Below, piece by piece: positions 16,603 through 26,600 of a DNA stretch of 64,000 bases. Each line of letters begins with the position of its first letter. The stretch's first letter is position 1. Under the pieces are notes generated by a model that saw only the letters and a list, made by a program, of their open reading frames with translations, was not told the DNA's origin and searched no databases. This DNA comes from JAIEOG01 sp964519985 (GTDB lineage: Bacteria; Bdellovibrionota; FAC87; UBA2466), in NCBI GenBank assembly GCA_964519985.1, contig CAZFMF010000009.1, forward strand, positions 1 to 64,000. Reading direction: 5' to 3'. The position numbers and the translations under genes are program-made.

Positions 16603-17672
16603 AGATCACGTCTCTTTTCCGTGGGAGCACCGGCGAGGGCAACTAGCATGGGCGCCATTTCCTCCAGGCTGAGGACGGAGCCCGCGGCTCCCAGCAATAT
16701 CGCTTCTCGGGGCATTCCAAAGATCACCGAACTAGCTTCGTCTTGAGCAATCGTCGTTCCTCCTGCGGCCTTTATCGCAAGTAAGCCGGCCGCCCCATCA
16801 CGTCCCATTCCCGTCAGAAGAATGGCGATGGTTTGATCTCCGACCTCGGCCGCGATCGATTCGAATAGGACATCGACCGAAGGCCGGCAGGAGTGGCGTT
16901 CGGGTGCATCCGTCAATCGGAGGCGACCTTGCCTAAGCACCAAATGTCGCGAAGGAGGAGCCATGATAATGATCGGAGTTCCTACTGGTGGCAAAAGCTC
17001 GCCATCTACGGCGACCCTCACCCGAACGGAGGATTGGCCATCCAACCACTCGGCAAAAGAAAGATCGAAAGCATTGCCAATATGCATGACCAACAAAATG
17101 GGAACGGGAAAATCAGCCGGGAGTTCACCCAGAATGGTGGATAAGGCGCTGGGCCCACCGGTCGAGACGCCGATGGCAACGCATCTTGGCTTGGAATATT
17201 CGTTCTCAATACGGCTTTCGGGCGTGGACCACTTCGTTCGGTGCAGCTTCGCTCGAGGGTGAGTGATTACCTTGATTCGGGAAACGATCTTAAGCGTAGA
17301 GATCAATTTCTGCGCCCAAACTCCGTCGGTTTCCGTTCCAAGGGGCTTTTCGAGCACGTCTACCGCTCCGGCGGCTAAGGCATCATACGTCCTAAAGACT
17401 TCTCCTCGATTGAAGGAGGAAGAAACAATGAGAATGGGGGTAGGGAAGTAGGCCATTATTTGTTCGGTCGTTTCCAGGCCGTTCATCTTCGGCATCATCA
17501 TGTCCATGGTGATGACGTGAGGTTGTAAGCGACGGCAAAGATCCACCGCTACTTCCCCGTTTTCCGCTTCGCCGACCACCTCGATTTCGGGATCGGTTTC
17601 GAGTCCCGCTCGGATAAATTTCCTCATCGTAAGCGAGTCTTCAACAATGAGAGTACGAAGTCTGGTTGCCAT
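16599..17672 (-). CDS. cheB: Chemotaxis protein-glutamate methylesterase CheB
   Basis: 357 residues. The receiver domain has Asp57 (VITMDMMMPKMNGLET). The methylesterase domain carries the catalytic triad Ser170 (GVSTGGPSAL), His197 (VMHIGNAF) and Asp292 (LTGMGRDGAAG). It removes methyl groups from chemoreceptor glutamates after phosphorylation by CheA. It sits 3 bases after cheA and overlaps the triple-receiver kinase by 4 bases. Length and motifs are normal for CheB. No deamidase CheD was seen in the window. Confidence 0.96.
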   Translation of the reverse strand: MATRLRTLIVEDSLTMRKFIRAGLETDPEIEVVGEAENGEVAVDLCRRLQPHVITMDMMMPKMNGLETTEQIMAYFPTPILIVSSSFNRGEVFRTYDALAAGAVDVLEKPLGTETDGVWAQKLISTLKIVSRIKVITHPRAKLHRTKWSTPESRIENEYSKPRCVAIGVSTGGPSALSTILGELPADFPVPILLVMHIGNAFDLSFAEWLDGQSSVRVRVAVDGELLPPVGTPIIIMAPPSRHLVLRQGRLRLTDAPERHSCRPSVDVLFESIAAEVGDQTIAILLTGMGRDGAAGLLAIKAAGGTTIAQDEASSVIFGMPREAILLGAAGSVLSLEEMAPMLVALAGAPTEKRRDL

Positions 17673-17675
17673 TGT

Positions 17676-19691
17676 TTATCCGATCAGATCCCGAATTGTG
17701 CGAAGGAACTGTCCTTCGTCGAATTCGTTCTTAATGATGTAGGCCCGGGCCCCCACTTCCTTCCCGTGTCGGCGATCTTCCGGAGAAGCACACGAAGTCA
17801 CCAAGATAGCGGGAATGGTGCTCAGTCCCGGATCGGCGCGAGTGCACTTTACAAAATCAAATCCACTCATTCCGGGCATTTCAACATCTACGACAAAAAG
17901 GGAGTACTGCCCTTCGTGTGCCTTGATAAGGGCTTCTTCGGCCGAGGTGACCAGATCGACCGAATACCCGGCCGATTCAAGAATGCTTTGCTCGAGCATG
18001 CGCGTGGTGAGGGAGTCGTCGACAACGAGCACTGGCTTTTTAACCAATGTCGCGCTTTCGACTTTCGCCCCCTTTTTTGCGTTCACTTCGTCCACCAGGG
18101 CCGCGGGATCGAGGACTGGCTTTGGCATCCCATCCGCATCAAAAAAAGCGCCCGCGATGAAAGGAATATCGGCACTCACAATTGAGGGAAGAGGCCGCAT
18201 TAGGACATTTTGGGTGCCCAAAATCGCATCAACCCCTAATGCGATAAGCGAAGACTTGGATTCAATCACTACTACCGGCCAGGGTTTTCGATTCGGATTG
18301 CTTTGCTTTCTTAGGAGTCGAGACAAAGTGATGAACGGGATGGTTTTGCCATCATAAAGCACCGAGTCAGCTTCGGGAGATCTTAAAATTTCGTTCTCGG
18401 TGACTCGCAATGTTCGGTGAATCGCATCGAGAGGAATGGAAAGATGGAGCTCCGAGGATTGCACATTCAGGACCAGCAGCGATTCGAACGAGATCGGAAC
18501 GCAGATGTCTACGGTCGTCCCTTTTGAGGGTGTGCTCTCAATCTGAATGTCGCCTTTGAGTAGCGCTACTTTGTCGCGAACGACATCCATTCCGACGCCC
18601 CGGCCGGCGACTTCGGTGACTGCGCCCGTGGTGCTTAATCCGCCCTTCAAGATGAGTTGGATCGCCTCACGCGAATCCATTGTTTGCGCTTGTCCTTCCG
18701 ATATTGAGCCATTTCGGACCGCGGCGGTGCGAATGGCCTCCACATCAATCCCGCGACCATCGTCGCTTACGATAAACGCTACGCGGTTACCGCGCCTTTG
18801 TATCTTGAGCTGGACCCGTCCGGTCGGAGGCTTCCCGATTGCGGCGCGCTCGGTTCGGGACTCAATCCCGTGAGCGGCGGCGTTGCGCACGAGTTGCACT
18901 AAAGCGTCGCGCATGGCGCCAAGAACGTAGGCGTCCATGCGCGTTTCTCCGCCCGAGGCGTCGAGATCGAGTTGCTTTTCTAGGCTGTCAGCGGCGTCTC
19001 GGGCGGTTCTTTGCAAAGAGGGGAAGAGCGCGCCAGCGGGCAATAGCCTCAAATCGGCGGCTTGATCTTGAATTTTGGCTAACTCTCTCGCCGTCTTGTC
19101 GATCGAAGTGGAGAATCCTTGATGCAAGTTCTCCAGACTGACAAAGAGGCCTTCCGCGATGGCTTGTGATTGGTCCGACGGACGGTCGGCCCCCCGCGCG
19201 AGCGAACTCGCCATTCGTTTGGCGTGTTCCAGGGAGGCGATATCCGACTTAAGCGACGACATATGGATATTCGCCTCGGAAATTCCGTGGAGTAACCTGT
19301 CCATTTCCTGTAACTCGAGGCGAACCGATCCGAGCACTTCTTCGGAGGACGGATGCGGGCCGGCGTCGGACGCCGTAGGCTCTAGCGCCTTAACGCAAGT
19401 TGCTGCACGGTCGAGGAGCTTGAGCAGTTCATTAACTCGCTCACGAGGAATGAGGCCTTTGCTCTCTCGGTAAGGAGAGAGAATGTCTTCCACGGAGTGG
19501 GCAAGTTCGGACATTTGCATGTGCTTCACGACGCGAGCGGCGCCTTTAAGCGTATGGGCGAGCCGCAATAGCTGTCCCACTGTCGATGCCGCCGATTCAC
19601 TGCGTTCGAGTAGTAAGACCCCCTGCCCAAGTCCTTCCAGGAGCTCCCGGGCTTCCGTGCGAAAGTATTTGTAGGTATCTTTAGAGTCCAT
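17676..19691 (-). CDS. cheA: Hybrid chemotaxis kinase CheA with C-terminal receiver
   Basis: 671 residues. Domains in order: HPt with phospho-acceptor His46 (RLAHTLKGAARVV), linker and dimerisation region, HATPase (LVRNAAAHGIESRTERAA, DDGRGID, GRGVGMDVV), CheW-like coupling domain (about 400-530), and a receiver with Asp602 (FVVDVEMPGMSG). A fused receiver is typical of alternative or type IV pili chemosensory systems rather than flagellar ones, and no free CheY of the flagellar type lies in the operon. It acts with the MCP, CheW, CheR and CheB encoded around it. Output is unknown. Confidence 0.95.
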   Translation of the reverse strand: MDSKDTYKYFRTEARELLEGLGQGVLLLERSESAASTVGQLLRLAHTLKGAARVVKHMQMSELAHSVEDILSPYRESKGLIPRERVNELLKLLDRAATCVKALEPTASDAGPHPSSEEVLGSVRLELQEMDRLLHGISEANIHMSSLKSDIASLEHAKRMASSLARGADRPSDQSQAIAEGLFVSLENLHQGFSTSIDKTARELAKIQDQAADLRLLPAGALFPSLQRTARDAADSLEKQLDLDASGGETRMDAYVLGAMRDALVQLVRNAAAHGIESRTERAAIGKPPTGRVQLKIQRRGNRVAFIVSDDGRGIDVEAIRTAAVRNGSISEGQAQTMDSREAIQLILKGGLSTTGAVTEVAGRGVGMDVVRDKVALLKGDIQIESTPSKGTTVDICVPISFESLLVLNVQSSELHLSIPLDAIHRTLRVTENEILRSPEADSVLYDGKTIPFITLSRLLRKQSNPNRKPWPVVVIESKSSLIALGVDAILGTQNVLMRPLPSIVSADIPFIAGAFFDADGMPKPVLDPAALVDEVNAKKGAKVESATLVKKPVLVVDDSLTTRMLEQSILESAGYSVDLVTSAEEALIKAHEGQYSLFVVDVEMPGMSGFDFVKCTRADPGLSTIPAILVTSCASPEDRRHGKEVGARAYIIKNEFDEGQFLRTIRDLIG

Positions 19692-19712
19692 TGGTACCGC
19701 CCTCTTCGTCCA

Positions 19713-21182
19713 TCACGCCGATTGGGGCTGAATCAGCCGAGCTAAATCGCGTGATAAAGAAGTCAGCTCCGATACGGTCTGGAGTGTCTGAGTGGAGCTG
19801 GCCTCGGACTCCTTGGCCGATTGCGCGATATTGGAAATCGCAACGTTTACTTGCTCAATGCTGGTCGTTTGTTGTTTTGTACTCAGTTCGATTTCCCGAG
19901 CCGCTTGAGTGCTGGTAGAGACCAGGTTTACAATTTGCTGAAAAGCCGAGGCGACATCGCCAAACTGCTTGGTTCCCGCATCCACCGCCTTAGAGCCACT
20001 CTCCGTCGCCATTACCGTCGTGTGAACCGCCGATCGGATTTCCTCGATAAGCGTCCGGATATCCTTGGTGGATCCTCCGACCCGATCGGCGAGTTTTCGA
20101 ATCTCATCGGCTACAACGGAGAATCTCTTTCCGAATTCACCGGCCCCGGTGGCTTCGATGGTTGCGTTGATGGAGAGGATGTTAGTTTGTTCCGCGAGCT
20201 CATTGATAATTTCGAGTATGCCGCCAATTTGCTGCGACTTTTTTCCCAAATCGAGCATGTGGGAAACGATAAGGTCGACCTGCCGCTTGATCGCCGTAAT
20301 CGCCTCTTGCGCTTTTTGCAGAGTGAGTTCCCCGCTACGCGCTGAAGAAGCGGTGGCTTCCGCAATCTTCGATACGTGCTGGGCACTTTCTCCGATTTGG
20401 CGCGCCGCCGAAACCAGTTCCTTCGAAGTCGTGTTGATCTCGTTCATCGATGTCACTTGCTCGCGAGAACCGGACGTCTGCTGGTTTGCCGCGGCTTGAA
20501 GTTGGCCCGAAGAACTTTGGATGTGCTGTACCGCCGATCCAATTTGGCGCGTCAGGGAACGCGTAATGACGAAGCCCGCGAAGAGTAGAAACAGTAGACA
20601 CGATAGGGTTACTAGAATGATAGTCGCCTTCGTGCGAGCGGTGGTCGATTCGGATTCCTCCGCGCGCTGCCTAAGCAACTCGCGCTCCCCGGTATCCATC
20701 TCCCCGATGGCGCGACGAATATTATCCATCATCTCGCGTCCCACACCCGCGCCGATAATCTTCTGGGCGGCTTCAAAGCCCTGATTCTTTCGTATCTCGA
20801 TAGTGCGCTTCATTTCCGTAAGCTTCTTTCCAATCCACTCTTCCGCCTCATCCAGTCGCTTTTGCTGCACCGGATTGTCATTGGTTAAGCGTCGAAGGTC
20901 CTTTACTAGCCGGGCACTTTCGGGTACCGAAGCAAGGTATGGCTCGAGGAAAACGGGGTCGCCGGTAATTATGAACCCTCGGTGACCGGTCTCGGCGTCT
21001 TTGAGCTGGCTGAGTAACCCGGCAATATGTTCCTGAACGATATGCGTATGCTGCACCATGGCGGTCGTTCGCGCGAGTGAGCTCAAGCTCACGTAGGAAA
21101 CGGTTCCGAGCAATACCAGCATGGCGAAGGCCAAGGTGAATCCGACTGTGACTTTTTCCCCAAATGTCCAAGCGCGTTTCAT
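19713..21182 (-). CDS. Methyl-accepting chemoreceptor with CHASE3-type sensor
   Basis: 489 residues. One membrane helix near the N-terminus (VGFTLAFAMLVLLGTVSYVSL), a sensor region resembling CHASE3 (KDAETGHRGFIITGDPVFLE), and a second helix (IILVTLSCLLFLLFAGFVI). A methyl-accepting signalling domain follows, with the hairpin tip EQTNILSINATIEATGAG then FSVVADEIRKLADRVG. The tip differs from the usual LALNAAIEAARAG. HAMP is short or missing. Its start overlaps the end of cheW by one base. It is the likely dedicated receptor of this operon. Confidence 0.94.
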   Translation of the reverse strand: MKRAWTFGEKVTVGFTLAFAMLVLLGTVSYVSLSSLARTTAMVQHTHIVQEHIAGLLSQLKDAETGHRGFIITGDPVFLEPYLASVPESARLVKDLRRLTNDNPVQQKRLDEAEEWIGKKLTEMKRTIEIRKNQGFEAAQKIIGAGVGREMMDNIRRAIGEMDTGERELLRQRAEESESTTARTKATIILVTLSCLLFLLFAGFVITRSLTRQIGSAVQHIQSSSGQLQAAANQQTSGSREQVTSMNEINTTSKELVSAARQIGESAQHVSKIAEATASSARSGELTLQKAQEAITAIKRQVDLIVSHMLDLGKKSQQIGGILEIINELAEQTNILSINATIEATGAGEFGKRFSVVADEIRKLADRVGGSTKDIRTLIEEIRSAVHTTVMATESGSKAVDAGTKQFGDVASAFQQIVNLVSTSTQAAREIELSTKQQTTSIEQVNVAISNIAQSAKESEASSTQTLQTVSELTSLSRDLARLIQPQSA

Positions 21183-21700
21183 TAGTTTCCTCGTGGGCTA
21201 ATTTCTGAAATCAAAGACTGAATATCGAGTACGGAAATAACCTGAGACGCGAGACGAAATGCCTCGCGAGTGTTTCTTTGCTTTTCGGAAGGCATAAAAA
21301 CATCACTCTCCGGTATCCGAACGGACCCTTCAAAATTCTGAAAGGCGAGTGCAAGCGGGCTTGTACCCCCTACCACCGCTAACCAATGGCAGAGCTCGTC
21401 TTTTCTCTCCGATTCATGACCTAAGATGCTTTTAAGATTATAAAGCGGAATCAGTTTACCTTTAATTCCGGTAAGTCCGATAAAAAAATTTGAATGTCCG
21501 GGCAGTGACAACACGGGCTTGTGCGATTCAATCGAAAGAACTTCCGAAGTCTTGATCGCCAAGCGAGCTTTGCTTACCCCGATCAGAATATACGGTTCGC
21601 CCGGAGTGGTTTCCGGCTGCGGCTTCTCGGCAAAAGACTGATCGAAACTTTGCCGCATTTGGGCAAGCGTGTGGGAAAGGCTGGATGTCTTATCGCTCAT
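21182..21700 (-). CDS. cheW: CheW coupling protein (first copy)
   Basis: 172 residues from the ATG at 21700, with a TTG at 21712 as an alternative. CheW fold: ILIGVSKARLAIKTSEVLSI, LPGHSNFFIGLTGIKGKLIP and LYNLKSILG are the usual strand and loop blocks that bind CheA and the receptor tip. It has a 40-residue N-terminal extension. It overlaps cheR by 11 bases and the MCP gene by one base, so the three are co-translated. A second, shorter CheW lies at 23120-23572. Confidence 0.88.
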   Translation of the reverse strand: MSDKTSSLSHTLAQMRQSFDQSFAEKPQPETTPGEPYILIGVSKARLAIKTSEVLSIESHKPVLSLPGHSNFFIGLTGIKGKLIPLYNLKSILGHESERKDELCHWLAVVGGTSPLALAFQNFEGSVRIPESDVFMPSEKQRNTREAFRLASQVISVLDIQSLISEISPRGN

Positions 21701-23123
21701 GGTGATTCCCAAATGCTCGGAGTTCGGCTTGACATAAGTTCAACAAAGCTTCGCGACTAAATCCGCCGCCAAATAAGAGAATTCGGGAGGCACTCTCGCG
21801 CAGTAGCAAGTTTTCGGCTTGGCGAAGTTCTCGTCGCGCCGTGTCCCGATCTCCCGAGCGCTTCGCAATGAGACCCAAATGTAAATGGGGCATTGCGAAC
21901 GTAGGATCCAGGTAAACCGCAACTTGGTTTTGCTCGACGGCGGCCTTTCGATCGCCGGCATGCTCGCGGGAGAGTGCCTTGAGGTAATGAGCGCCCGCAT
22001 TAAACTCGTCGATCGCCAGGAGTTCTTGGCAAACGGTTTCCGCGTCCGAGATCCGACCCTGATTGGTCAGCACAACGGCTTTTAACAGTTGAAAATCGGT
22101 ATCCACCTCGGTGCCACGCGGGAATGCCTCCAAAAGTTTCATTGCGTCTTCGAAACGTTCTTCCCGCAATAATTCTCGGACGGCGTCTAAGTCCGGCGGT
22201 GCAGTGGTAACCGTGGGAGGTGCTTCGCTTCCGAGACTCGTGACGTGTGGGACGACGGTTCCCCAAAGGGTGTCCTCCGGCACCGGTACACTATCGCTGC
22301 CCTTCTGATAATAGAATGTGTCATTGGTGTGGCGCAGGTGGAGGCCCGGGATAGAAGTGCGGATTGTTTCCGAAGGCCCGAGGAAGAGAAACCCTCCCGG
22401 CGCCAGCGACGATACCAATCGCAGGATAACTTCTTGCATTACGTCTTTGGAAAAATACATGAGGACATTCCGACAAAAAATGATGTCGAAAGCGCCGCTG
22501 TGCCAGAAATTCGGATCGGGCTCAATGAGATTGCGTTCCTCAAAAGTAACCAAAGAACGGATCGTGTCGACGAGAATATGTTCCGCTTTCTCGTGACGGA
22601 AAAATCTTTTTTCAGTTCCAGTGGGCGTATCTCGAAATGACCAGTCCGAATAGTGAGCTCGATTTGCCCGGCGAATGAACGACGGCCGGAGGTCGATACC
22701 AAGTATCTTTAAGTTCGATTCCGCAAGCCAGGGGAAATTCTCTCGAATTAATATGGCCATTGAATAGGCTTCCTCGCCGGTGGCGCAGCCAGCGGATAGG
22801 ATCCGTAGCGGACGGTGGGGTCCGATCGTCGACAAACATTGCGGAACGGCGTGTTGCACAAAGGCAAAAAACTGATCGCGGTGCCGGAAGAAGTAGGTTT
22901 CGCCTACGGTGAGTCGTTCGGCGAGCATCTTGAACTCTCGACCGGTATCACCCGATGAGTTCAACCAGTGCAGATAGGAAGAGATGGATGGAATGCCCAC
23001 CTCTTTGGATCGCTCACGCAAAAGATCGGCGAGCTGAGAAAAGTTTGACTCTTCGAGCTGAAGGCCCAGTCGTGTCGTGATAAGTGCGCTAAATTGACCG
23101 ATTTCGTTTTCCAGTGCATTCAT
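21690..23123 (-). CDS. cheR: CheR methyltransferase with C-terminal TPR repeats
   Basis: 477 residues. The N-terminal helical CheR domain is followed by the SAM-binding domain (LRILSAGCATGEEAYSMAI, FDIIFCRNVLMYF, GFLFLGPSE). After a Pro/Thr linker, residues about 320-470 form tetratricopeptide repeats (FNAGAHYLKALSREHAGDRK and PHLHLGLIAKRSGDRD). It methylates receptor glutamates; TPR-bearing CheR proteins are known in alternative systems such as Frz-type pathways, where the repeats control protein contacts. Overlaps of 4 and 11 bases tie it to both cheW genes. Confidence 0.94.
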   Translation of the reverse strand: MNALENEIGQFSALITTRLGLQLEESNFSQLADLLRERSKEVGIPSISSYLHWLNSSGDTGREFKMLAERLTVGETYFFRHRDQFFAFVQHAVPQCLSTIGPHRPLRILSAGCATGEEAYSMAILIRENFPWLAESNLKILGIDLRPSFIRRANRAHYSDWSFRDTPTGTEKRFFRHEKAEHILVDTIRSLVTFEERNLIEPDPNFWHSGAFDIIFCRNVLMYFSKDVMQEVILRLVSSLAPGGFLFLGPSETIRTSIPGLHLRHTNDTFYYQKGSDSVPVPEDTLWGTVVPHVTSLGSEAPPTVTTAPPDLDAVRELLREERFEDAMKLLEAFPRGTEVDTDFQLLKAVVLTNQGRISDAETVCQELLAIDEFNAGAHYLKALSREHAGDRKAAVEQNQVAVYLDPTFAMPHLHLGLIAKRSGDRDTARRELRQAENLLLRESASRILLFGGGFSREALLNLCQAELRAFGNHHER

Positions 23124-23572
23124 GTTGAACCACCTTCGTTAAGTTTTCCCCAAACATCCTCGGGAACAATCCGGGCCGTATCGAGCATCATGAAAAGCTT
23201 CTGATCAAGCGTTCCTAAGGAGGAAACGAATTCGCGATTGGCTTTTCCAAGCAACGGCGGAAGGTCCTGAAACAGAAAAGTATCAATCTTGCGCACGCCG
23301 ATCACGGCTTCCACTCGAATGGCGATTCGCCGTTCACCGATCCGAAGCAGAACTAACCGCTCGATTCTTTCCACTTGGGACGCTAAGAGGGTGTCAAGGA
23401 CCGGCACGGGCTCCCCCCGAATGATCGATAGGCCACAGACAAAGGAGGGCAGGCCGGAAAGGTGTTCCAATGGTAAGGGACGCATGGTTTCCAAGACGTT
23501 TTCCATTGGGATTGCCAAGAAAGAACCCCCCGCTCGTACGACTAAAGCCGAGGTCCGTGAATTGGTTTCCAA
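23120..23572 (-). CDS. cheW: CheW-like coupling protein (second copy)
   Basis: 150 residues beginning with TTG at 23572, preceded by AAGAGG at a 6-base spacing. SALVVRAGGSFLAIPMENVLE, LSGLPSFVCGLSIIRGEPVP and VEAVIGVRKID are CheW fold segments. It is the first gene of the chemosensory operon proper, with a likely promoter at 23608-23635. It overlaps cheR by 4 bases. Two different CheW proteins in one operon suggest that one may link CheA to the MCP while the other serves a different array position; that is inference. Confidence 0.88.
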   Translation of the reverse strand: METNSRTSALVVRAGGSFLAIPMENVLETMRPLPLEHLSGLPSFVCGLSIIRGEPVPVLDTLLASQVERIERLVLLRIGERRIAIRVEAVIGVRKIDTFLFQDLPPLLGKANREFVSSLGTLDQKLFMMLDTARIVPEDVWGKLNEGGST

Positions 23573-23607
23573 ATCGAGCCTCTTTTTTTAAAAACTACAT
23601 TTTGTTT

Positions 23608-23635
23608 ATATTATGGTTGCATTCTCCAAATGCAA
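23608..23635 (-). promoter_or_regulatory. Candidate promoter and palindromic operator of the che operon
   Basis: On the minus strand, TTGCAT (23635-23630) and TAATAT (23613-23608) are separated by 16 bases, a good sigma-70 arrangement. The palindrome TTGCATT-5 bases-AATGCAA (23617-23635) overlaps the -35 and spacer. The start codon follows about 36 bases later. It also lies just after the stop at 23648, so the palindrome could instead be a terminator. Confidence 0.5.
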
Positions 23636-23647
23636 CGGTCGAATGCT

Positions 23648-26600
23648 CTAAGTTGCTAGTTGTTCAGATAATGCCGCGAGAAGATCCTTCCATTCAGCAT
23701 TTAGTGAACTCTCCATTTCTCGCGCTAAGGTGACTTGCGAATCGGCGCCGAATGCTTCAAGGCGGGCACAAACGTCGGCCAGCCTTTCCGCGCCGAGATT
23801 CAGAGCGAGGCCTTTCAGGCGGTGTGATTGGCTCTTGATGCGCGCGCAGTCCCCTTCGGCGAGCACCCGGATGATGTTGGTAAAGGTCTCGGGCGCAGTT
23901 TCGCGAAAGAGCTGCATGAGTTCACGGATAAACTCGTCATCTTCATCGGCGTCCAATGAATTGACATCCCGCACTCGCTGTAAGTTCAACAACTGGAGAG
24001 GGCCGGCCGGCTTTTTTGGTCCCGATCGGACACGACTGGTCGTGGCGCCCTCTTTTTCCGGCCAAAGCAGGTGAAACACGTTTTCCAAGTCTTCGAGTCG
24101 GATCGGCTTAGCCAGGTACTCATTCATCCCGCAAGCGAGGCACCGATCTCGGTCTTCCTTGAAGGCGTTGGCGGTCATGGCAATGATTGGAAGCTCGTTT
24201 CCTTGTTCTCTCAACTTTAAACTCGCGGTCCAACCGTCCATCTCCGGCATGGAGCAGTCCATCAAAATCGCGGCGTACTTTCCGCTTTCCGCCGCAATGA
24301 CGGCCTCAATCCCATTTGCGACGAAGTCAGCGGAAATGGATAGTTTTTCCAGAAGCCGCCTTATGACCCGTTGATTGATCTGGTTATCTTCCGCGACTAA
24401 GAGGGGAAGCTGTAAAAGAATGGGTGGAACTTTCTGGGTAGAGACTTCGGGAGAAGCATTTTCACTGGGATAGCCCAACAGATTTGCGACGACTTCGTAA
24501 AGTTTGGATTGCCGGTACGGGACCCCCAAAACATTTTTGCCCTCCCATCGAGGCGATGGCACCATGCTCTTGGCGACGATCCAGAGTAGCGCGGAACCGG
24601 GCGTCACCCCGCCGGTTTTCTCCAGGAGATCGGCGGCCACTTTCTCACTCGAACAGCCAATTAAGGTGAGGTCCGATCCGGATTGCGCGCCGAGTTGTGT
24701 CAGCAGAGCGGCCTCGGACTCAAGTTTGGTTGTTTTCATGCCGCGCCGTTGGAGTTGGTCGCAAAGAAAAGCGCTTTGCAGAGGGTCTTCGCAATACACG
24801 GCCAGATGCTTGTCCGTCAGGACGGGGCGAGGGGCAAATCCCTTGTTCACTCCGACTTGCAGCGGGATCTCGAAGGAGAAGGTGGTGCCCACTCCAAACG
24901 TGCTTTCGAATCCAATCTTCCCTTTCATGAGTTCGACCAGTTGCTTGGAGATGGCGAGTCCCAAGCCTGTGCCTCCGAACCGCTTTGTGGTTGAGAGATT
25001 TGCTTGGTTGAAAACTTCGAAAAGTCGCGGCTTTTCCTCCTCCCGAATTCCTTCCCCCGTGTCCTTAATCTCAAACCGGAGAGTGGATCCGTCGGGGGTT
25101 TGACTCACGCGGATGGTCACCGCCCCCTCGGCGGTGAATTTAACGGCATTTCCGACTAAGTTGACCAGAACCTGGCGCAAACGGGTGGGATCACCTACGA
25201 CGCGGCTAGGCAGCTGGGGATCCAGCGAGGTAAAGAGTGGAAGGTTCTTTTCGCATGCGCTCATGCCCAATAGATCGATCGCTTCTTCAACCAAATTCCG
25301 AAGATCGAATTCGGTCTTTTCCAACTCCACCTTACCGGATTGGATCTTAGAAAAATCTAAGATGTCGTTGATGACATGGAGCAGCGTTTCACTTGCGGAT
25401 CGGATAATGCTCACGCATTCCGTCTGATCGGCATTCAATTTTGTTTGATGGAGTAAGCTCGTCATCCCGATGATTGCGTTCATCGGGGTGCGAATTTCGT
25501 GACTCATATTGGCGAGAAATTGGCTTTTTAGCTCCGAAAGTTTTTCGAGCTGGCTTTGCTTTTCCCGCAAAGCGCTCTTCTCTAAGACTCCCACTTGAAA
25601 ACGAGACAACGCGTACCGGATCGTCTTGGCGAGGGAGATCGCCCCGATTTCTCCCTTGGGAAGAAAGTCCTGGGCTCCCATCGTCACGGTTTCATTTGCG
25701 AGCTTTTCATCGCTCACTCCACTAAGGACGACGATGGGAACATTCGGATCTTGCTCCACGAAACGTCGGAACGTTTCCACGCCCGTTGAGTCGGGCAAAG
25801 TCAAATCCAACAGCACGATATCGATGCCGCCCTTGGCCAAAATATCGAGGCCTTCCTTCAAGGTTTCGCCGCGCTTGAGATCGAAGGTATTAACCCCATC
25901 GCCTTTTCGCAGTGCTTCTCGCACGAGAACCGCATCCGCCGGCCGGTCTTCCACTAGGAGAACTTGAATCTTAGCGGGAATCGGGCGTTCCGGTAGGCGT
26001 GGTCGCAGGCTCGTTGTGGGAGCCGACGCGGTCTTTGTTTCCGCGGCAAGCTTGTATCCCTCGCCGTAAATGCACTCAATCTGAACCGACGAGCCGAGTT
26101 CCTCAATCGCCTTTCTGACCTCGTACACTTTCCGATCCAGGGCGTTATCGCTAAGGCTAAGCCGTCCCCAAACCTTGCGCTTCAGTAGTTCGCGCTTCAC
26201 GCTGATGCCTTTTTGCTCAATGAGGCAGGTCAAAAGATTGGTGGCGGTGGGAGAGAGATAGATCGTCCTTCCCTGTGCTGAGAGACTTTGGTGTGCGACG
26301 TTGAGCGAAAGGTCGCCGATTCGCAACGTTTCCCTCACGTGCAGGCGGGCTTTTTCCTCCAATCGAGCCTGAAGCCGCGCCCGGAGTTCCTTCGAATGAA
26401 TGGGCTTTCTCAAGAAATCGTCCGCCCCGGCCGCCAGCGCACCCTCAATGGCTTCGGCCGTACTATCGCTGGTCATGACGAGGATGGGGGTTTGGGGCCA
26501 CTGGCGCCTTAAAATCGGGATCACTTCCAATCCCGATTCTCCGGGCCCGTCATTTCCAAGGTGTATGTCTACAAAACAGGCCAGGGGTTTGAGCCGTCCT

